DNA of 64,000 bases from Falsiroseomonas algicola. GTDB lineage: Bacteria > Pseudomonadota > Alphaproteobacteria > Acetobacterales > Acetobacteraceae. Shown here piece after piece: positions 42,398 through 52,314 of the stretch (position 1 is the stretch's first letter; every line of letters starts with the position of its first letter). Below the pieces are notes generated by a model. That model had not been told where the DNA came from, did not search any database, and saw only the letters and a program-made list of their open reading frames with translations. A program made the position numbers and the translations under genes. The stretch covers positions 62,001 to 126,000 of the forward strand of contig NZ_JAAIKB010000013.1 of the NCBI RefSeq assembly GCF_011040385.1. The letters run 5' to 3'.

Positions 42398-42523
42398 GGC
42401 GCGCGCCGCCTTGCGCGCGCCGAGCGGCCGAATGGCCGCCGCGCACAAACCGACTATGCAGCTTTGCGCGGCAGTGGCCTGCGCGAAGCCAAGGATGCGG
42501 AGCATCCGCCCGGCGTCTGAGGG
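42398..42523 (-). repeat. Intra-operon multi-hairpin element, copy 2
   Basis: On the minus strand: opening CCCTCAGACGCCGGGC, stem GGATGC-TCC-GCATCC (42493-42507), linker TTGGCTTCGCG (42482-42492), a spacer with its own dyad, stem GCGGCC-ATTC-GGCCGC (42424-42439), and a 9-bp GGCGCGCGC stem (42398-42421). It lies between scoA and scoB, just as copy 1 lies between two genes of an ABC operon. Confidence 0.8.
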
Positions 42524-42525
42524 CA

Positions 42526-43257
42526 TCAGATATCTCCGCCGGCGGCGGCGGCGGCTTCGCGCTTGCGGACGGTGCGCTGTTCGATGCGCTTCTGGAAATC
42601 GGGCGGGCAGAGCAGCAGGCGCTTCACGAAGATGCCCGGCGTGTGGATGTGGTCGGGGTCGATCTCCCCGGGCCTCACCAGGTGTTCCACCTGCGCCACC
42701 GTCACCTTCGCGGCCGTGGCCATCACCGGATTGAAGTTCCGCGCCGTCTTCCGATAGACGAGGTTGCCCTCATGGTCGCCCTTGTAGGCGTGCACGATGG
42801 CGAGGTCGGCAAAGAGCCCACGCTCCATCACATAGTGCTCGCCGTCGAACTCCCGCGTCTCCTTCCCCTCCGCCACCGCCGTGCCGTAGCCGGTCTTGGT
42901 GAAGAAGGCGGGGATGCCGGCGCCGCCGGCGCGGATGCGTTCCGCCAGCGTGCCCTGCGGGTTGAACTCGATCTCCAGCTCGCCGGCCAGGTACTGCTTC
43001 GCGAAGGTCGCGTTCTCGCCCACATAGCTGCTGATCATCTTGCGGATCTGCCGCGTGTGCAGCAGCAGGCCGAGACCCGCATCGTCGATCCCCGCATTGT
43101 TGGAGATGACGGTGAGGCCCTTCACGCCGCTCTCGCGGATCGCCTCGATGAGCAGGGAGGGGATGCCCGAGATTCCGAAGCCGCCCGACATGATGGTCAT
43201 GTCGTCCCTGAGCAGGCCGGCCAGCGCCGCCTTCGCATCCGGATGGATCTTTCGCAT
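42526..43257 (-). CDS. scoA: Succinyl-CoA:3-ketoacid CoA-transferase, subunit A
   Basis: CoA-binding subunit, 243 residues: MTIMSGGFGISGIPSLLIEA, TVISNNAGIDDAGLGLLL, ISSYVGENATFAKQYLAGE and RAGGAGIPAFFTKTGYGT. ATG at 43257 with GGGAGA upstream; a longer frame to 43407 crosses the tRNA promoter and is rejected. With scoB it links ketone-body or 3-keto-acid use to the TCA cycle. The C-terminal Ala run (REAAAAAGGDI) is unremarkable. Confidence 0.95.
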   Translation of the reverse strand: MRKIHPDAKAALAGLLRDDMTIMSGGFGISGIPSLLIEAIRESGVKGLTVISNNAGIDDAGLGLLLHTRQIRKMISSYVGENATFAKQYLAGELEIEFNPQGTLAERIRAGGAGIPAFFTKTGYGTAVAEGKETREFDGEHYVMERGLFADLAIVHAYKGDHEGNLVYRKTARNFNPVMATAAKVTVAQVEHLVRPGEIDPDHIHTPGIFVKRLLLCPPDFQKRIEQRTVRKREAAAAAGGDI

Positions 43258-43351
43258 CACGCTCTCCCGCCCGCGGCCGGCGTGAAGGCCGGCCCGTGAT
43301 GGGGCGAAACTATGCGGCGCGCGTGCCGAGCGAAAGGGGGTTGGGGGAGGC

Positions 43352-43380
43352 TTGCGCACCCCTCGCGCCGCCGCTATACG
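43352..43380 (+). promoter_or_regulatory. Sigma-70-type promoter of tRNA-Ala
   Basis: -35 TTGCGC (43352-43357), exact 17-bp spacer, -10 TATACG (43375-43380). The expected start is near 43387, about 13 bp before the tRNA. Confidence 0.65.
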
Positions 43381-43399
43381 GCCGGCCTCGCAAGACTGC

Positions 43400-43475
<76 letters not shown>

Positions 43476-43483
43476 GTTCGAAG

Positions 43484-43519
43484 GGGCGTCCGCCGGCCAG
43501 GCGGGCGCCCTTTTCATTT
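43484..43519 (+). terminator. Rho-independent terminator after tRNA-Ala
   Basis: 11-bp stem GGGCGTCCGCC with GGCGGGCGCCC (one T-G pair), 5-nt loop, followed directly by TTTTCATTT. Confidence 0.85.
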
Positions 43520-43534
43520 GACGGGCCCGCCTCG

Positions 43535-43909
43535 CTACCCGATCCCCACCACCCGCCAGGCCGCGTCGGCGCCGCTCGGCTCGCGGATCGTCAACACCTC
43601 CCCCGGCCGCGGCTGGCCGAGGTGCAGGATGCGGTGCATCGGCACGTCCGGCGCTGCGGTCGCATCGGCGAAGAAGCGCAGCGACCAGCCATCCTCGTCA
43701 TGCGTCACGTCGCCCGCCATGGGCGGCTTTCCCGGGGCTTCGTAGCGGGCGGGCCAGGCGGCGGGGTCGGCCAGCCAGGCGGCCGCGTCGGGCTGGCCCT
43801 GGCCGTCCAGGGCGACCGAGAACACGATGCGCGCGGGCTCCTCCCCGGGCGCCATCGCGGGGCTCCAGGCCATCACCAGCGTGACCTCAACCAGCCTGGT
43901 GGCGCTCAC
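43535..43909 (-). CDS. Hypothetical protein
   Basis: A 124-residue soluble protein with no signal peptide or recognised domain. It is Trp- and Asp/Ala-rich (DAAAWLADPAAWPARYEAPG, DEDGWSLRFFADATAAPDVP). GTG start at 43909 with GAGG directly upstream; a start at the ATG at 43873 is also possible. It lies between tRNA-Ala and kup on the minus strand, 73 bp after kup, and may be co-transcribed with it. No function can be assigned. Confidence 0.6.
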   Translation of the reverse strand: MSATRLVEVTLVMAWSPAMAPGEEPARIVFSVALDGQGQPDAAAWLADPAAWPARYEAPGKPPMAGDVTHDEDGWSLRFFADATAAPDVPMHRILHLGQPRPGEVLTIREPSGADAAWRVVGIG

Positions 43910-43982
43910 CCTCTATCCCCTCACGGACGATCCCAAGGCGACGCGAACGCGCGCCCCGCCCGCCGGTTCGCATGCCCGGCGG

Positions 43983-45857
43983 TCAGATCGCCACGCGCAC
44001 GCCCAGCTCCACCACGCGGTCCGACGGGATGCGGAAGAACTCCGTGGCGGGCACCGCATTCCGGCTGAGCAGCGTGAAGATCCATTGCCGCCAGCGTGGC
44101 ATCTTCGGCACCGCCGCCGCCACCACCGTCTCCCGCCCCAGGAAGTAGCTGGCCTGCATCGGCTCGAAGGCGATGCCGATGTCGCGCAGCGCCTCCAGCT
44201 CCCGCGGGATGTGCGGGCTTTCCAGGAAGCCGTAGCGCAGGATCACGCGATGGATGTCGGGGGCCAGTTCCGTCACCTCCCGCCGCTGCTCGACGCGGGG
44301 GATGTCCTCGTTGATCACGGTGACGAACAGGACGCGCTCGTGCAGCACCTTGTTGTGCTTCAGGTTGTGCAGCAGCGCGGCGGGCAGGAAATCCGCCTGG
44401 CCGGTCATGAACACCGCAATGCCGGGCACCCGGACGGTGCGGGATTGCGGCAGGCGGGCGATGTAGGATTTCAGCGGCAGGCTGTCCTGCCGGAAGCGGG
44501 CGAAGAGCAGGTCGCGCCCCTGCCGCCAGGTCAGCATCAGCGTGAAGGTCGCGATGCCGAGCAGCAGCGGCACATAGCCGCCTTCGGGGATCTTCAGCGC
44601 CGTGGAGATGAAGTAGGCGAGGTCGAGCAGCAGCAGCGGCCCGAACACGGCCACCACCAGCACCAGCGGCCAGCCATAGGCGCGGCGGAACACCAGCATC
44701 GCGAGGCAGGAGGTCGCCAGGAAGGTGCCGGTGACCGCCAGGCCATAGGCCGCCGCCAGGCTGTCGCTGTTCTTGAATTCCAGCACCAGGATGATGACGC
44801 CGATCAGCAGCATCATGTTGACCTGGGGCATGTAGATCTGGCCCTGCTCCGTCTCGCTGGTGTGGCGCACCTCGAGCCGCGGCACGAAGCCCAGCTGCAC
44901 GCATTGCCGGGCGATGGAGAAGGCGCCGGAGATCATCGCCTGGCTGGCGATGATGGTCGCCGCCGTCGCCAGGATCACCAGCGGCAGGCGCAGCCAGTCC
45001 GGCGCCAGCAGGAAGAAGGGGTTCTCGATCGCCTCGGGGTCGGACAGCAGCAGCGCGCCCTGGCCGAAATAGTTGAGCGCCAGCGCCGGCAGGACGAAGG
45101 CGATCCAGGCGATCTGGATCGGCTTGCGGCCGAAATGCCCCATATCGGCATAGAGCGCCTCCGCCCCCGTCACCGCCAGCACGACGGAGCCGAAGGCGAT
45201 GAAGGCCGCCAGCTTGTAGTAGCTGCAGAAGGTGATGGCGTGGTGCGGCGACAGCGCCACCAGCACCTCCGGCTCCTTGATCACCTCGATCAGGCCCAGC
45301 AGGCCGATGGCGCCGAACCACAGCGCGCAGACGGGCCCGAAGATCTTGCCCATGCTGGCGGTGCCCCGCCACTGCACCAGGAACAGCGCCACCAGGATGC
45401 CGAGCGCGATCGGCACCACCGCTTCCTCGAAATGGGGCGAAATGACCTTGAGGCCTTCCACCGCCGAGAGGACGGAGATCGCGGGGGTGATGATGCCATC
45501 CCCGAAGAAGAGGCTGGCGCCGATGATGCCGAGCATGACGACGAAGGACCGCCCCCGCGCCGTCTGGGCATGGCGCTGGGCCATGGCCATCAGCGCCAGG
45601 ATCCCGCCCTCCCCCCGGTTGTCCGCCCGCAGCACGAAGACGACGTATTTCACCGTCACCGTGAGGATGAGCGACCAGAAGATCAGGCTGAGGATGCCCA
45701 GGATCTCCCACCGCTCGATCCCGTCGGCGGAGAAATGCAGCAGGGCGGCACGCAGGGCGTAAAGCGGGCTGGTGCCGATGTCGCCATAGACGACGCCGAG
45801 GACACCGATCAGGGCGGCGAGCGTCACGGGACGGTCGGCCGCGGGGGAATGGCTCAA
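43983..45857 (-). CDS. kup: Low-affinity potassium uptake protein Kup
   Basis: Proton-coupled K+ importer of the KUP/HAK family, 624 residues. About twelve membrane helices are followed by a cytoplasmic C-terminal domain (from about residue 460). Motifs: [56 protein letters not shown] and the later [20 protein letters not shown]. The start after a clear Ser/Pro leader ([10 protein letters not shown]) is well placed. It is separate from the aap genes upstream by 105 bp. Confidence 0.96.
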   Translation of the reverse strand: MSHSPAADRPVTLAALIGVLGVVYGDIGTSPLYALRAALLHFSADGIERWEILGILSLIFWSLILTVTVKYVVFVLRADNRGEGGILALMAMAQRHAQTARGRSFVVMLGIIGASLFFGDGIITPAISVLSAVEGLKVISPHFEEAVVPIALGILVALFLVQWRGTASMGKIFGPVCALWFGAIGLLGLIEVIKEPEVLVALSPHHAITFCSYYKLAAFIAFGSVVLAVTGAEALYADMGHFGRKPIQIAWIAFVLPALALNYFGQGALLLSDPEAIENPFFLLAPDWLRLPLVILATAATIIASQAMISGAFSIARQCVQLGFVPRLEVRHTSETEQGQIYMPQVNMMLLIGVIILVLEFKNSDSLAAAYGLAVTGTFLATSCLAMLVFRRAYGWPLVLVVAVFGPLLLLDLAYFISTALKIPEGGYVPLLLGIATFTLMLTWRQGRDLLFARFRQDSLPLKSYIARLPQSRTVRVPGIAVFMTGQADFLPAALLHNLKHNKVLHERVLFVTVINEDIPRVEQRREVTELAPDIHRVILRYGFLESPHIPRELEALRDIGIAFEPMQASYFLGRETVVAAAVPKMPRWRQWIFTLLSRNAVPATEFFRIPSDRVVELGVRVAI

Positions 45858-45962
45858 GGAAGCGCTCCGAAGGCGGAACGCGGCAAGGCATAGGCCCAGC
45901 GGGTGGGGGCACGCAAGCGCGCCGCCATCCGCCGGCCAGGGGCCATTAACGAGTGCCTTGCC

Positions 45963-46757
<795 letters not shown>

Positions 46758-46831
46758 GATGTCTCTTCCTGTCTTCCGGCATCCGGCCTGGGGTGGGGGT
46801 GGCGGCCGCGGGTCACCCCGCGGCCCTGCCG

Positions 46832-47977
46832 CTACCGCCGCCGGTGCCGGTTGAGTTCGCGTTCGAGGTCCTGGCTGTACTTCGACATGGCGAAGCAGAA
46901 GACCAGGTAGATGAGGCCGATGGTGATGTAGACCTCGATGCCGAAGCCCTGCCAGGCGGGCTCCACGATCGAGGTCTTGCCCGCCGTCAGCAGGTCGAAG
47001 ATGCCGATGATCAGCACCAGCGACGTGTCCTTGAAGAAGCCGATGAAGGTGTTCACCAGCGGCGGGATCACGAGGCGGAGCGCCTGCGGCAGGATGATGA
47101 AGCCCGTCTTCTGCCAGTAGGAGAGGCCCAATGCGTCCGCCGCCTCATACTGCCCGCGCGGCAGCGTCTGCAGCCCGGCGCGCACCACTTCCGCCAGGTA
47201 GGCGCCGGCGAAGAGCGTGATGGCGACCTGCGCGCGCAGCAGCTTGTCGATGTTCATGCCCTCCGGCAGGAACAGCGGGAACATGACGCTGGCCATGAAG
47301 AGCAGGCTGATCAGCGGCACGCCGCGGATCAACTCGACATAGAGCACGCAGAGCGTCTTGATCGCCGGCAGCTTCGACCGCCGCCCCAGCGCCACCAGCA
47401 CCGCCAGCGGGAAAGCGAAGGCGAGGCCGAAGGTGGAGAGGATCAGCGTGATCGGCAGCCCGCCCCAGCGTTCCTGCGGCACATAGGTCAGGCCGAAGAT
47501 GCCGCCCCACATCAGGATGCCGATGACGGTCAGCGTCACCACCCAGATCGGGATCAGCATCATGTTCCAGAAGCGCCGCATGGCGGAGACGATGTAGAGC
47601 GCCACGAAGAGCACGCAGACCAGCAGCGGCCGCCAATGCTCCTCATAGGGGTAGGTGCCGAACAGGATGAAGCGGTGCTTCTCCGTCACCACCGCCCAGC
47701 AGGCACCGACACCCTTGATCTCGCGGCAGGCCTGGGTCTGCGCCTGGCCGTTCACCACGGGCACGGACCAGATGGCGTTGAGGAAGGCCCAGTCGATGAA
47801 GCCGATCGTCCAGCGCACGACGAGGTAGCCGAGCGCGAGCGTGATGGCCGTGTTGATCCAGGAGGAGAACAGGTTCATCCGCGCCCAGGCGACGAGGCCC
47901 GTGGTCGCGACGGGGGGCTGGCGGCGCTCTGCGCCGGATTGGTGCGGCACGGCGGCGTTGGCGGTGATGTCGCTCAT
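46832..47977 (-). CDS. aapM: General L-amino-acid ABC transporter permease AapM
   Basis: Permease subunit, 381 residues, longer than ordinary HisM-type permeases because of the extra N-terminal helices typical of Aap. Conserved parts: [40 protein letters not shown] and [20 protein letters not shown]. The start codon follows the stop of a 30-codon repeat ORF with spacing TGA-gcc-ATG, and its Shine-Dalgarno (GGAG) lies inside the copied aapQ tail. Confidence 0.95.
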   Translation of the reverse strand: MSDITANAAVPHQSGAERRQPPVATTGLVAWARMNLFSSWINTAITLALGYLVVRWTIGFIDWAFLNAIWSVPVVNGQAQTQACREIKGVGACWAVVTEKHRFILFGTYPYEEHWRPLLVCVLFVALYIVSAMRRFWNMMLIPIWVVTLTVIGILMWGGIFGLTYVPQERWGGLPITLILSTFGLAFAFPLAVLVALGRRSKLPAIKTLCVLYVELIRGVPLISLLFMASVMFPLFLPEGMNIDKLLRAQVAITLFAGAYLAEVVRAGLQTLPRGQYEAADALGLSYWQKTGFIILPQALRLVIPPLVNTFIGFFKDTSLVLIIGIFDLLTAGKTSIVEPAWQGFGIEVYITIGLIYLVFCFAMSKYSQDLERELNRHRRR

Positions 47978-47980
47978 GGC

Positions 47981-48073
47981 TCAGCGCTCCACCAGCGCGA
48001 TACGCGCGTTGCGCCGCAAGGCGCACGGGGAAAACGACAACGCGCCGCAACGCTTCATGTCTGTCGGCTTCAT
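47981..48073 (-). CDS. 30-codon mini-ORF in tandem repeat, copy 1
   Basis: ATG at 48073, stop 47983-47981: begins MKPTDMKRCGALSF and ends with the AapQ tail NARIALVER. Its stop is 3 bp from the aapM ATG. A GGAG lies upstream of its start in the preceding unit. It is probably a by-product of duplication, but placed so that ribosomes could pass through it to aapM. Confidence 0.4.
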   Translation of the reverse strand: MKPTDMKRCGALSFSPCALRRNARIALVER

Positions 48074-48078
48074 GGGGC

Positions 48079-48171
48079 TCAGCGCTCCACCAGCGCGATG
48101 CGCGCGTTGCGCCCCAAGGCGCACGGGGAAAACGACAACGCGCCGCAACGCTTCATGTCTGTCGGCTTCAT
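48079..48171 (-). CDS. 30-codon mini-ORF in tandem repeat, copy 2
   Basis: ATG at 48171, stop 48081-48079; encodes the same 30 residues as copy 1. It begins 5 bp after the aapQ stop (TGA-gcccc-ATG), with the aapQ-internal GGAG as possible ribosome-binding site. No known function. Confidence 0.4.
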   Translation of the reverse strand: MKPTDMKRCGALSFSPCALGRNARIALVER

Positions 48172-48176
48172 GGGGC

Positions 48177-49382
48177 TCAGCGCTCCACCAGCGCGATGCG
48201 CGCGTTGTACCAGTTCATGAACAGGCTGATCGACAGGCTGATCGTCAGGTAGACCAGCATGATGATGGCGATGCCCTCGATCGCCTGGCCGGTCTGGTTC
48301 AGCGTCGTGTTCGCGATGCTGACGATGTCCTGGTAGCCGATCGCGACCGCGAGCGAGCTGTTCTTCGTCAGGTTCAGGTACTGGGACGTCATCGGCGGCA
48401 CGATCACGCGCAGCGCCTGCGGCAGCACGATGCGCTTCAGGATCTCGCCACGGCGCAGGCCGAGCGCTTCCGCCGCCTCCCACTGCCCCTGGTTCACCGC
48501 CAGGATGCCGGCGCGGACGATCTCCGCGATGAAGCCGGCGGTGTAGGTCACGAGCCCCAGCAGCAGGGCGAAGTATTCGGGGCTGACGGTCAGGCCGCCG
48601 CGGAAGTTGAAGCCGCGCAGCGCGGGGATGTCCGGCGTGAAGGGCGCGCCATGCGCCACCCACACCACCAGCGGCAGGCCCAGGATCAGCGCCAGGCCCG
48701 CCGGCCAGATCTTGCGCGGCTGGCCATCGGCATACTGCTTCTTTCGCATGGCGCGGGCATAGGCCCAGGTGGCCCCGATGCCCGCCACCATGGCGACCAG
48801 CGCCCAGCTATGCGCGGGCAGCCATTCGATCCAGGGCAGCTTCATGCCGCGATTGGACAGGAAGACGCCCTCCACCGGGTTCAGCGCCTGGCGCGGGCCG
48901 GGCAGGCCCTGGAGGATGGTGTACCAGAACAGCAGCTGCAGCAGCAGCGGCAGGTCGCGGATCACCTCGACATAGAAGCCGGCCAGCTTGGAGACGAGCC
49001 AGTTCTTCGACAGCCGGGCGATGCCGACCAGCGTGCCGAGGATGGTCGCCAGGATCACGCCCACCACCGCCACCTTCAGCGTGTTCAGCACGCCGACGGT
49101 GAGCGCACGGAGGTAGCTGTGCGTCGGGTCGTATTCGATCAGCGATTCGCCGATCGGCAGCCCCGCCTCCCGGCTCAGGAAGCCGAAGCCGGTCGCGATC
49201 CGGCGGACTTCCAGGTTGTGGACAGTGTTGGACCAGAGCCACCAGACGATGGCGCCGACGATGCCGACGACGAGGATCTGCCAGACGATGGCACGCAGCC
49301 GCTCATCCGACCAGGACAGGCGGATCGGGCGGCGCGGCGGGCCGGCGGAAGCCAGGCGCGGATCGGCGGTGGATGAAGACAT
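48177..49382 (-). CDS. aapQ: General L-amino-acid ABC transporter permease AapQ
   Basis: Permease partner of AapM, 401 residues: long N-terminal region (RLRAIVWQILVVGIVGAIVW), IGIARLSKNWLVSKLAGFYV, EVIRDLPLLLQLLFWYTILQ, and the coupling region GQWEAAEALGLRRGEILKRI. The last nine residues, NARIALVER, are the sequence copied twice downstream. It is 180 bp after aapJ, beyond a strong hairpin. Confidence 0.95.
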   Translation of the reverse strand: MSSSTADPRLASAGPPRRPIRLSWSDERLRAIVWQILVVGIVGAIVWWLWSNTVHNLEVRRIATGFGFLSREAGLPIGESLIEYDPTHSYLRALTVGVLNTLKVAVVGVILATILGTLVGIARLSKNWLVSKLAGFYVEVIRDLPLLLQLLFWYTILQGLPGPRQALNPVEGVFLSNRGMKLPWIEWLPAHSWALVAMVAGIGATWAYARAMRKKQYADGQPRKIWPAGLALILGLPLVVWVAHGAPFTPDIPALRGFNFRGGLTVSPEYFALLLGLVTYTAGFIAEIVRAGILAVNQGQWEAAEALGLRRGEILKRIVLPQALRVIVPPMTSQYLNLTKNSSLAVAIGYQDIVSIANTTLNQTGQAIEGIAIIMLVYLTISLSISLFMNWYNARIALVER

Positions 49383-49515
49383 GAGGCTTCCCTGGTGGAT
49401 TGGCCCGGCGGGGTTGGCCCCGCTTCAGGCAGGCAGGCACGGCACGCGAATGATCGATATTCAGCAAGTTATGACGGAGCCAAGCAAGATGCGGGCCGTC
49501 CGCCGGCTGGCCGCC

Positions 49516-49558
49516 ACGGAAAGGGCGCCGGCGGAATCCCGCCGGCGCCCCGTTCCGT
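49516..49558 (-). terminator. Attenuator-like hairpin between aapJ and aapQ
   Basis: 12-bp stem GGGCGCCGGCGG/CCGCCGGCGCCC (49523-49534, 49539-49550), extended by ACGGAA/TTCCGT, loop AATC. It starts 4 bp after the aapJ stop. In binding-protein operons such a structure usually reduces read-through and protects the binding-protein mRNA. Confidence 0.7.
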
Positions 49559-49562
49559 CACC

Positions 49563-50618
49563 TCACCGGAAGGGGGGCGAGTACTGCAGGCCGCCATTGG
49601 TCCACAGCGCGTTCGGGCCGCGCTGCAGGCCGATCGGCGTCAGGTTGCGCTCGAACACCTCGCCATAGTTGCCGACATGGCGGATCACGTTGACCAGCCA
49701 GGCATTGTCCACCGTCAGCATCCGGCCGAGGTCACCCGTGCGGCCCAGCATGCGCTGCACCTCCGGCCGCTGGTCGGACGTCGCGGCCTGCGCCACGTTG
49801 GCCGCCGTGATGCCCAATTCCTCGGCACCGATCAGGCCGAAGTGGATCCAGCGCACCAGATCCGCCATGCGCTGGTCGCCATGGCGCACGGCCGGGCCCA
49901 GCGGCTCCTTGCTGATCACGTCCGGCAGGATCACGTGTTCCTGCGGCCGCGGCTGGGCCGAACGGGTGGAGGCGAGGCCGGACACGTCCGTGGTGTAGGC
50001 GTCGCAGCGGCCGGAGACATAGGCGCCGACCACGTCGTTCAGCTGCTCGATCACCACCGGGGTGAACTGGATGCGGTTGGCGCGCGCCCAATCCGTCAGG
50101 TTCTGCTCCGTGGTCGTGCCGGGCTGCACGCAGATGGTCGCGCCGTTCAGGTCCCGCGCCGTCCGCACGCCGGCCGCGGCCTTCACCATGAAGCCCTGGC
50201 CGTCATAGAAGTTGATGCCGGTGAAGTCGAAGCCCAGCGAGGTGTCGCGCGACAGCGTCCAGGTCGTGTTGCGGGACAGCATGTCCACTTCGCCGGACTG
50301 CAGCGCCGTGAAGCGGTTCTGCGCCGTCGTCGGCACGTAGCGGACCTTGGTCGGGTCGTTCCACAGCGCGGCGGCCACCGCGCGGCAGTAGTCGACGTCG
50401 AAGCCGCGCCAGACGCCCTGGCTGTCCGGCTGGGCGAAGCCCGCCAGGCCGGTGTTCACGCCGCAGATCAGCGTTCCGCGGGCGCGGATCGCGTCCAGCG
50501 TCGCCGCGCCGCCGCCAGCCGGCGCGGCGGGCTGCTGCGCCGCCAGCGGGGCTGCCATCAGCGTGGCCAGCGCAGCGCCGCCCAGGGCGCGCGTCACAGA
50601 TAGGCGAAGCGCCTTCAT
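49563..50618 (-). CDS. aapJ: General L-amino-acid binding protein AapJ
   Basis: Periplasmic receptor of the Aap importer, 351 residues, with a signal peptide (ALGGAALATLMAAPLAAQQ). Family patterns: LICGVNTGLAGFAQPDSQGV, GFDVDYCRAVAAALWNDPTK, EVDMLSRNTTWTLSRDTSLG and the C-terminal GGLQYSPPFR. ATG at 50618 has GGGAG 8 bp upstream; the open frame continues to 50837 but lacks support. First gene of the operon. Confidence 0.96.
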   Translation of the reverse strand: MKALRLSVTRALGGAALATLMAAPLAAQQPAAPAGGGAATLDAIRARGTLICGVNTGLAGFAQPDSQGVWRGFDVDYCRAVAAALWNDPTKVRYVPTTAQNRFTALQSGEVDMLSRNTTWTLSRDTSLGFDFTGINFYDGQGFMVKAAAGVRTARDLNGATICVQPGTTTEQNLTDWARANRIQFTPVVIEQLNDVVGAYVSGRCDAYTTDVSGLASTRSAQPRPQEHVILPDVISKEPLGPAVRHGDQRMADLVRWIHFGLIGAEELGITAANVAQAATSDQRPEVQRMLGRTGDLGRMLTVDNAWLVNVIRHVGNYGEVFERNLTPIGLQRGPNALWTNGGLQYSPPFR

Positions 50619-50937
50619 ACCGTCATCTCCCTCATGCCCCGGTCCATGTCGGCCCGGGCTGTTTGAACCTCGGCGGTGTTCGACCACCACGGTGCCGCAA
50701 CGCCTGATCGCCGGTCCGTCCGTGCCGCCGGCCGCCCCTGTTTCCGGGATGCTGCGCCAGCCGCCGTTCCGGATCAACGCGCATCTCGCCGCGTGCCCCC
50801 CACCCACGCCCCTACGCATGCCGCAAGCCCCTGTCAAACAGCGCGATCGGCCGCCACCCCCCGGCCCGGGAGGTCAGGGCTTGGCGGCCCCGGCGCGGGG
50901 TGCGACAGCAGGGCTGTCCGGTAGAAGGGCTTCCTCC
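50619..50937. other. Divergent intergenic region, aapJ / cyclodeaminase-like gene
   Basis: 319 bp with no credible gene on either strand. It must hold the promoters of aapJ and of the plus-strand gene at 50938. I see no clear -35/-10 pair, no strong palindrome and no member of the hairpin repeat families. Confidence 0.5.
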
Positions 50938-51900
50938 ATGCACATCGTCTCCGCGGAACAGCTTCGCGCCGCCCTGCCCTGGGGCGCGCTGGAAGGGGCG
51001 CTGGAGGCGATGTTCCGCCAGGGCTGCACCGCCCCGCTCCGCCACCGCCACCCCCTGCCGCAGGGCGATGGCCAGCCGGAGGGCATGCTCCTGCTGATGC
51101 CCGCCTGGACCGCCTCTGCCCCGCTTGGGCCCGCCTCGGCTGATGGCTTCACGGGGGTCAAGATCGTCCATGTCCTGCCCGGCAATGGCGCGCGCGGCCT
51201 GCCGGCCGTGCAGGCGGTCTACCTGCTGTCGGATGGCGCCACCGGCCAGCCGCTGGCGATGCTGGATGGCGGCGAGTTGACGGATCGCCGCACCGCCGCC
51301 GCCAGCACGCTGGCCGGCCGCTACCTCGCCCGGCCCGACAGCCGCCGCCTGCTGGTGCTGGGCGCCGGCCGCGTCGCCACCACGCTCGCCGAAGCCTGGT
51401 GCGACCGCTTCCCGATCGAGGAGGTGGCCATCTGGGCCCGCAAGCCCGATCAGGCGGCCACCCTGGCGCGTCGCCTGGCCGATCACGGCCTGCCCGCCCG
51501 CGCCGCGACCAGCCCGGACCCGGCGGGCTTCGACATCGTCTCCTGCGCCACCCTCTCCGAGGCCCCGCTGGTCCGCGGCGCCGATGTCTCGCCCGGCACG
51601 CATGTGGACTTGGTCGGCGCCTTCCGGCCCACGATGCGGGAGAGCGACGGCGCCCTGCTGGCCCGCGCGACGGTCGTGGCGGACACACGCGCCGGCGTGC
51701 TGGCGGAAGCGGGCGACGTGGTGCAGGCGATCGCGGAGGGCGCGATCACGGAGGCCGCGGTCGTCGCCGACCTCGCCGCGCTGACGCGCGGCGGCCATCC
51801 CGGCCGCACCCGCGCCGAGGAGATCACGCTGTTCAAGTCGGTGGGGTGGGCCGGGGAGGACCTGGCCGCAGCCATCCTCGCCTATGGCGCGGCGCAATAG
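50938..51900 (+). CDS. Ornithine cyclodeaminase/mu-crystallin-family protein
   Basis: NAD(P)-dependent enzyme of the OCD fold, 320 residues: N-terminal substrate domain (GFTGVKIVHVLPGNGARGLP, LLSDGATGQPLAMLDGGELT) and a Rossmann domain (RRLLVLGAGRVATTLAEAWC). The TDRRTAAASTLAGRYLAR segment carries the conserved Arg/Thr. Relatives include ornithine cyclodeaminase, alanine dehydrogenase and ketimine reductases, so the reaction is uncertain. ATG at 50938; the longer frame from 50452 runs through aapJ antisense. Confidence 0.9.
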   Translation: MHIVSAEQLRAALPWGALEGALEAMFRQGCTAPLRHRHPLPQGDGQPEGMLLLMPAWTASAPLGPASADGFTGVKIVHVLPGNGARGLPAVQAVYLLSDGATGQPLAMLDGGELTDRRTAAASTLAGRYLARPDSRRLLVLGAGRVATTLAEAWCDRFPIEEVAIWARKPDQAATLARRLADHGLPARAATSPDPAGFDIVSCATLSEAPLVRGADVSPGTHVDLVGAFRPTMRESDGALLARATVVADTRAGVLAEAGDVVQAIAEGAITEAAVVADLAALTRGGHPGRTRAEEITLFKSVGWAGEDLAAAILAYGAAQ

Positions 51901-51920
51901 GAGAGACCGGACAAAAGAAA

Positions 51921-51974
51921 GGGGGAGGCGCTGCCTCCCCCCTGCCCCCACCGCCAGGGGCGTGACGCCCCTGG
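51921..51974 (-). repeat. Paired-hairpin repeat between convergent genes
   Basis: 9-bp stem GGGGGAGGC with loop GCT (51921-51941), linker, 9-bp stem CCAGGGGCG with loop TGA (51954-51974). It fills the gap between the convergent cyclodeaminase-like and GlsB-like genes. Confidence 0.85.
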
Positions 51975-51981
51975 ACCGTCC

Positions 51982-52245
51982 TCAGCCGCGGATCGCGGGG
52001 TCGCGGCGGACGACCATGCGATAGACGACCAGGATGATGATGGCGCCGACGACCGCGCCGATCAGGCCGGCACCCTCGCCTGCGCGGTACCAGCCGATCG
52101 CCTGGCCCAGCCACGTCGCCACCAGCGCGCCGACGATGCCGAGCAGGATGGTGACGATGATGCCGCCAGGGTCACGGCCCGGCATGATGAACTTGGCGAT
52201 CGCACCCGCGATCAGCCCGATGATGATGGTCCAGATGAAACCCAC
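51982..52245 (-). CDS. GlsB/YeaQ/YmgE-family stress membrane protein
   Basis: An 87-residue protein of the transglycosylase-associated family with three helices: MGFIWTIIIGLIAGAIAKFI, GIIVTILLGIVGALVATWLG and LIGAVVGAIIILVVYRMVV. The G-x-x-AG-x-x-A pattern and PGRDPGG loop are typical. Members respond to envelope or acid stress in other bacteria; the activity is unknown. Confidence 0.92.
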   Translation of the reverse strand: MGFIWTIIIGLIAGAIAKFIMPGRDPGGIIVTILLGIVGALVATWLGQAIGWYRAGEGAGLIGAVVGAIIILVVYRMVVRRDPAIRG

Positions 52246-52314
52246 GGCGGCGCTCCTGCCTCTGCCGCGCAGTAAATCGCGGCACGGGCCGGGGTTCCCC
52301 CACTGCCGGCCTAT

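Larger units (their letters stand above)
47980..48207 (-). repeat. 98-bp tandem repeat between aapQ and aapM
   Basis: Two full 98-bp copies (47980-48077 and 48078-48175) differ at two positions. A third, partial copy (48176-48207) is the native 3' end of aapQ. Each unit contains 32 bp of aapQ tail (coding NARIALVER and stop) plus 66 bp not found elsewhere in the window. Near-identity points to recent duplication. Each unit has GCGTTGCG and CGCAACGC arms able to pair. Confidence 0.95.
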
